A DNA stretch of 64,000 nucleotides from Rotaria sordida (lineage: Eukaryota > Rotifera > Eurotatoria > Philodinida > Philodinidae). The stretch spans positions 62,001 to 126,000 of the forward strand of contig CAJNOL010000101.1 of assembly GCA_905250125.1 (NCBI GenBank). The letters run 5' to 3'. A program made the translations under genes and the position numbers. Of this stretch, positions 59,826 to 64,000 are shown piece after piece. Below the pieces are notes generated by a model. That model was not told the DNA's origin. It did no database searches and saw only the letters and a list, made by a program, of their open reading frames with translations. The number at the start of each line of letters is the position of its first letter. Positions within the stretch are counted from its first letter, which is position 1.

Positions 59826-62800
59826 CTGAAAAATATAGAAAATAAAATGAATATTTCAAAAATCAGTATGTTCAATCAGATTCGAGCTAAAATATTTATT
59901 AGTTGTAACTGTTAAGAAAACAATTGATATTTCAAATCATATAATGTATAAGAATATTTATAGGAAATGTATCAGATTTAGTAAACGAAAAAAAAGTAAT
60001 AAGAAATTCTATTAGATCATCAATAAAGGACGTCTAGTAGAGCCTGTCGAATTCATAATTTTCGGACTCGGTCGAACTGTACTTTGAAATTCTCAATAAA
60101 ATTTTCTTATCGGAATTGGATATTTGTCTCGAAAATACGCGATACACTTTCTGTGAAAGCGTACTTATTCAAATATACTTCTTTTTTTATTAAATAAACA
60201 TATTAAAAATAGAAATCAATTAACACACATTTCATAAACTACAAGCAAAAATATAATCTAATGCAAAGTTTTTGATCTTAAAATAGATCTTATTTTAATG
60301 AGCAGAAAATAGTAAAAACAAAAAAACAAGTTCAATACCAATGGTGTTACGAAATCTTATATAACTGCTCGAGAAAATGACTATCTATTCATGTAGCATA
60401 ATCTTCAATTATTCTAACATCGTACTCATTTTCAACTGATTGATTGAGTTCATTTCCTATTTGAAAAATGTTCTTTAAAACAAATTAAGCTTGAAAATTT
60501 CGTCGAAATTTATGTGAAAAAAAAAATTGAAAATATTCTTCGTACGTATCTGAACGTCAAGAAATATTTGATGTCTCCATCGACTCTGTCCAGATTCATC
60601 CAGTTTGGATACATCCTTATTTATCCGGATGTTCTGTATGGATGACCCCTAAGGTGAAAATCAATATGACTACATCATTGATCTTCCGATAATTGTGAAG
60701 TTGAATTATATTCTACGAAAGATTTTTCCTATAAAATACTAGTTTTTCTATTAAATAATTTAATTAATTTATTCATTTTTACCTGATTTGGTTGAACATA
60801 TTTGATTCTATTCAAATAACATATTTGCTTATTCTATATTTATGCTACAGATACATAAATTTTCAAAGTGGAATAACGCTACAGAAATAGTGTTTCTTTT
60901 TTTATTTAGTTGCAATAGAAAAATCTTTTTTCTTTTACAATAATCAAACTTTCTAATTTTTTATGAACTCTTTTATTACTCACACTAATAATGTTCAATA
61001 AGAACAATTTGTATTTCATGAACTATATATATCACTTAAAACCTATCTTTAATGATGGTCTAAAAAAAGAAATCAATCTATGTTCTTTATTGGATACTTA
61101 ATAAATTTCGTTATTGTGCGATAATAGTTTATGGTCTAACTAATAAACAGCATATAATACGATTATAGAGTTTATCGAGCAGAAGACGAATCTGTTGGTA
61201 CTATAAAAATAGAAGTTTGTTGTTTTTTTCTAGTTGACCTACTTTCATAAAAAGCTTAATTGAGTAATCAGAACAAATTATTCTTCTCAAAACAATTTCT
61301 ATTTTCAGAATTATCAAATCAATACTTATAAATTCATTCATTTTGCTGATAATATAGTCTAATTTAGATTTTTTTCTTTGTTAATATCATTTCAATCAAC
61401 ATCAAGTCTTCGAAATTTATCTTCACTTGATGACATGTATATTTATATATTTTTTTTTTACTCTTACTACATTTATATACATTATGTGATGATGAAGAAT
61501 GTAGGTTTGAATAGAAAGTAAGACATTACTATATGTAGTTAATTCATTCAAATTGTTAATTTAATCTATACGGATTTAACAACATTAAGTAATAAAAAAA
61601 AATGATAGTATGTTAAATTTAAAGAATAATATGATTTACCTGAGTTCTTTAACAATAACAAACTCGTTCTATACTTAAAAGAAAACAATCTTCATCGTGT
61701 TTCATAAAACTTTCATAATTGTTTTAAGTAAATATATACTTTTCTTTTTGTTGAATAGAATAATTTTGAGAAATATGTAAATATTTTAATACTTAAATTT
61801 TTTCATGTTGAAATATTTGTTAGAGAATATATTTCAACCATGATGACATTTCTGATGAGCTAACAATTAAAATTTAGAAAAATATATTTCGATGTCAACA
61901 TATATTTAATTATAAACAGAGATTGAATATAAATCGCACATACCATCAATACATTACTAATGAAAAAAAAAAACTTGAAATCATTGATTTATTATTAGTT
62001 CTTACTGTATGAAGTTTTGATTAATTATATATTATACAAAAATCATTCCCTTTATAATTAGAAATCGATACAAAATATACTTAAGTTTGATATTGATGAA
62101 ATCATTGAATAAATTTGACATTATTCTGAAGATAAAAATTGAAGAATTTAACATAAACAAAAACAAGAAACAACGAATATAACCAACGAACATCAATATT
62201 TTCTATTAAAATAGATAATTCGTAAAAGTTGTCAATGTCCAAATCAATAGACCATAACAATCGAGGCTTTTCTCCTTTCTTTTGCACTCATTTTTTATCA
62301 ATCTAAAAAAAAACTAATGAATATAATTACACGCTTAATCATCAGACAATTTTTGATTGCATAAAGTATAATCATTATTGATTTTTCTTCTTCTCTGTAA
62401 TATTATAACTGATAGATGAGTCTAGATCAATGTTTTATGACTCATTGTATATTGGATGAATGTATCAACACATTAATGCATTTCGAAACTATGCACTTGT
62501 TAAATTAAATAAATTTTGGATGAAGATATAAAACGAAATTTTTTTTTGCTTCGACATTCTAATCTTTAAAGAAACAAAAATCGAGTCATTTTATTTTATT
62601 AATTGATTTTTTGTCATACTAATTCAAATTACCAAGGAACATAGATTACAAGGCTTTTTCTTTGTTGCTATTGCTATTTGGTAAATTCGAAGTAGAGAAC
62701 GTTACAGGACGGTTTTTTTCGTCTTGCTGCCTTGCATTCTTTAAGACATTATTACTCAGTCATTCTGCTTTGCAAAATATAGAGCAGAACATCAAAAATT

Positions 62801-63502
62801 TCGTCATGCAAAACAAACAACCCTACTGCATCTTGCCTGCAGAATGATCTTTTTATTGTATTTTTGACAAGGATAAAACTTGTATGAATAAATATCATAG
62901 TAATACTATTTATATAAAAATCATTTACAATAATCATGTTAATAAGCCTTATCACACGTTTTCCAGCAGAAATAATATGAACCAAAGAAATTGACATCCA
63001 TAATGCAAACAAAAGAATAAAGATAAGAATACAGGATGCATAATGTAATCAATATTGATAAATGAGAATGAGAATGAATAAGTTTTCTTTTTACTACTTT
63101 TTCTTAAATTTCTCGTATGAAGGAATAAATAATATGTTATCGATTTGACTTAATGAAAAATGTATTCGTCTTTAAATAAAAGAATTATTTTAAAAAAATG
63201 TCCTCTCGATTTGATAGTTTTGTATATTTTTAACTACATTACCAAAATGAAAGAGAGAAATTTGATATTACATATAATATGAAGGAATGAATCTAAGCTA
63301 TAAAATGAAATATAATCTTCGATTTTAGAATGACAAAACAAAGAAAAAAAGACAGTAGAGAAAAAACAATAAATCAATGATTATTTTGAAACTATTTTAC
63401 TGATTTATTGGCTTACAAAGCTTAGAATCTTTGATTTTAAATAGGCTATACTTTCATTTTCGAAAGACACATATTCGATCACTGACTGTTTTTTTTACAA
63501 GA
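59826..63502. other. 3.7-kb gene-free region upstream of FRS2 and the PLA2-like gene
   Basis: A divergent intergenic interval that should contain the promoters of both flanking genes and the FRS2 5' UTR exon. No exon or RNA gene was recognised. The frames 62102-62287, 62662-62847 and 62752-63012 lack motifs and gene-like codon use. A closely spaced pair CATCCAGTTTGGATACATCC and ATCCGGATGTTCTGTATGGA is at 60,597-60,645. Confidence 0.4.
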
Positions 63503-64000
63503 ATGCATTCAACTACTACCATTGCATTGATTATCTTTGTGTACTTTCTCGGAACAATTCATAGTATTGATTTTCAATTGAATCGACAACTTGGATCTAT
63601 GGTATTCTTTTTATCTGGTCAAAGTCCACATGATCTTATCAATTATGGTTGTTGGTAAAATATTTTTCAATATTTCTTGTTTTAAATATAAATGTATACT
63701 TAACAAAAGTTTCATAGAAATTTTTTTCGAATTTTATCAAATGATAGAATTTACCTTAAACTTATTTTGTTTTTAATAGGTGTAGTAATAAAGATAAACC
63801 AATTCATGCTCCATTAGATGAAATCGATCAGTGTTGTCACACATATCAAACTTGCAATATTGCTGAGAAAACTGATACTATTCCTTATCCGTATAAAGCT
63901 TCATATGAAGATGGAACAATCGAATGTTTAAATAATAAGAATACGAAAGCTCATCGTCAATGTCAATGTGATCTTGAACTTGCTCAATGTCTCTATAAAC
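63503..64000 (+). CDS. Secreted phospholipase A2-like protein lacking the catalytic dyad (partial)
   Basis: Exons 63503-63654 and 63780 to beyond the window end join in phase across a split Trp codon. A signal peptide (MHSTTTIALIIFVYFLGTIH) opens the frame. The mature part has the secreted-PLA2 framework: NYGCWC at the calcium-loop cysteines, then LDEIDQCC, then further cysteines (CQCDLELAQC) spaced as in PLA2. In active enzymes CC-X2-His-Asp-X-C holds the catalytic His and the calcium-binding Asp. Here the segment is CCHTYQTC, so His is Tyr and Asp is Gln. The Gly-rich calcium loop after NYGCWC is also absent (SNKDKP instead). It should therefore be inactive as a lipase and more likely a binding or structural PLA2-fold protein. 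The 3' end lies outside the window. Confidence 0.82.

Noticed and set aside
1..64000. CRISPR arrays, bacterial operons, ribosome binding sites
   Set aside because: The sequence is eukaryotic with spliced genes; no regularly spaced identical direct repeats were seen.

Overview
The window is eukaryotic: AT-rich, with coding regions interrupted by many short (about 50-100 bp) GT-AG introns, and with genes typical of an animal (innexin gap-junction protein, FRS2-type FGF-receptor adaptor, LAMP-type lysosomal membrane protein, BTB protein, SERTA protein). The base composition, the codon habits, the compact introns and a phosphatidylserine decarboxylase of the fungal/plant/bacterial type rather than the usual animal mitochondrial type all suit a bdelloid rotifer (Rotaria- or Adineta-like). 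That assignment is an inference and was not tested by any search.

Layout, left to right. 1-3293 (-): serine palmitoyltransferase subunit 2, 12 exons visible, 3' end outside the window. 3787-5936 (+): a small TTF-type zinc-finger protein related to hAT-transposase N-termini. 6308-6634 (+): a weak hypothetical ORF. 6736-8651: a hAT-type MITE with a perfect 8-bp target duplication, then a palindromic element with a TA duplication. 10309-12348 (+): an intronless coiled-coil protein with a beta-propeller-like C-terminus. 12349-17395: gene-free. 17396-20330 (-): protein disulfide isomerase with two CGHC sites and an HVEL ER-retention tail. 22722-23790 (+): LAMP-like protein. 24129-26473 (-): an unrecognised disordered protein. 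26715-30808 (-): BTB/POZ protein with a 3.2-kb intron. 30926-35406 (+): an unrecognised 10-exon basic protein. 37607-37849 (+): a secreted Cys-rich peptide. 43175-46306 (+): innexin, first coding exon not found. 46356-47821 (-): NOXRED1-like oxidoreductase. 48028-49164 (-): an unrecognised protein. 50888-51595 (+): SERTA-domain protein. 52447-54309 (+): phosphatidylserine decarboxylase. 58678-59825 (-): FRS2-like adaptor. 63503-end (+): a secreted phospholipase A2-like protein whose catalytic His and Asp are replaced.

Most exon models were checked by hand: splice phases agree at every junction given, and the totals divide by three for PDI, NOXRED1, BTB, LAMP, PSD, FRS2, TTF, the SERTA gene, the 30926-35406 gene and the two unrecognised minus-strand genes.

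The most interesting structural signal is a set of at least eight near-palindromic elements (two long inverted arms, short centre, no visible transposase) at about 7956-8649, 18075-18715, 24839-25306, 27196-27912, 29455-30090, 32505-34295, 35596-36414 and 42295-42965. Their sequences differ but their architecture is the same. Five of them lie inside introns, and those hosts are four of the longest introns in the window. Two further near-perfect short hairpins with 27-bp arms lie at 34487-34558 and 44491-44571. Transcription through the intronic ones would yield long double-stranded RNA.

No operons, tRNA, rRNA or CRISPR arrays were recognised.
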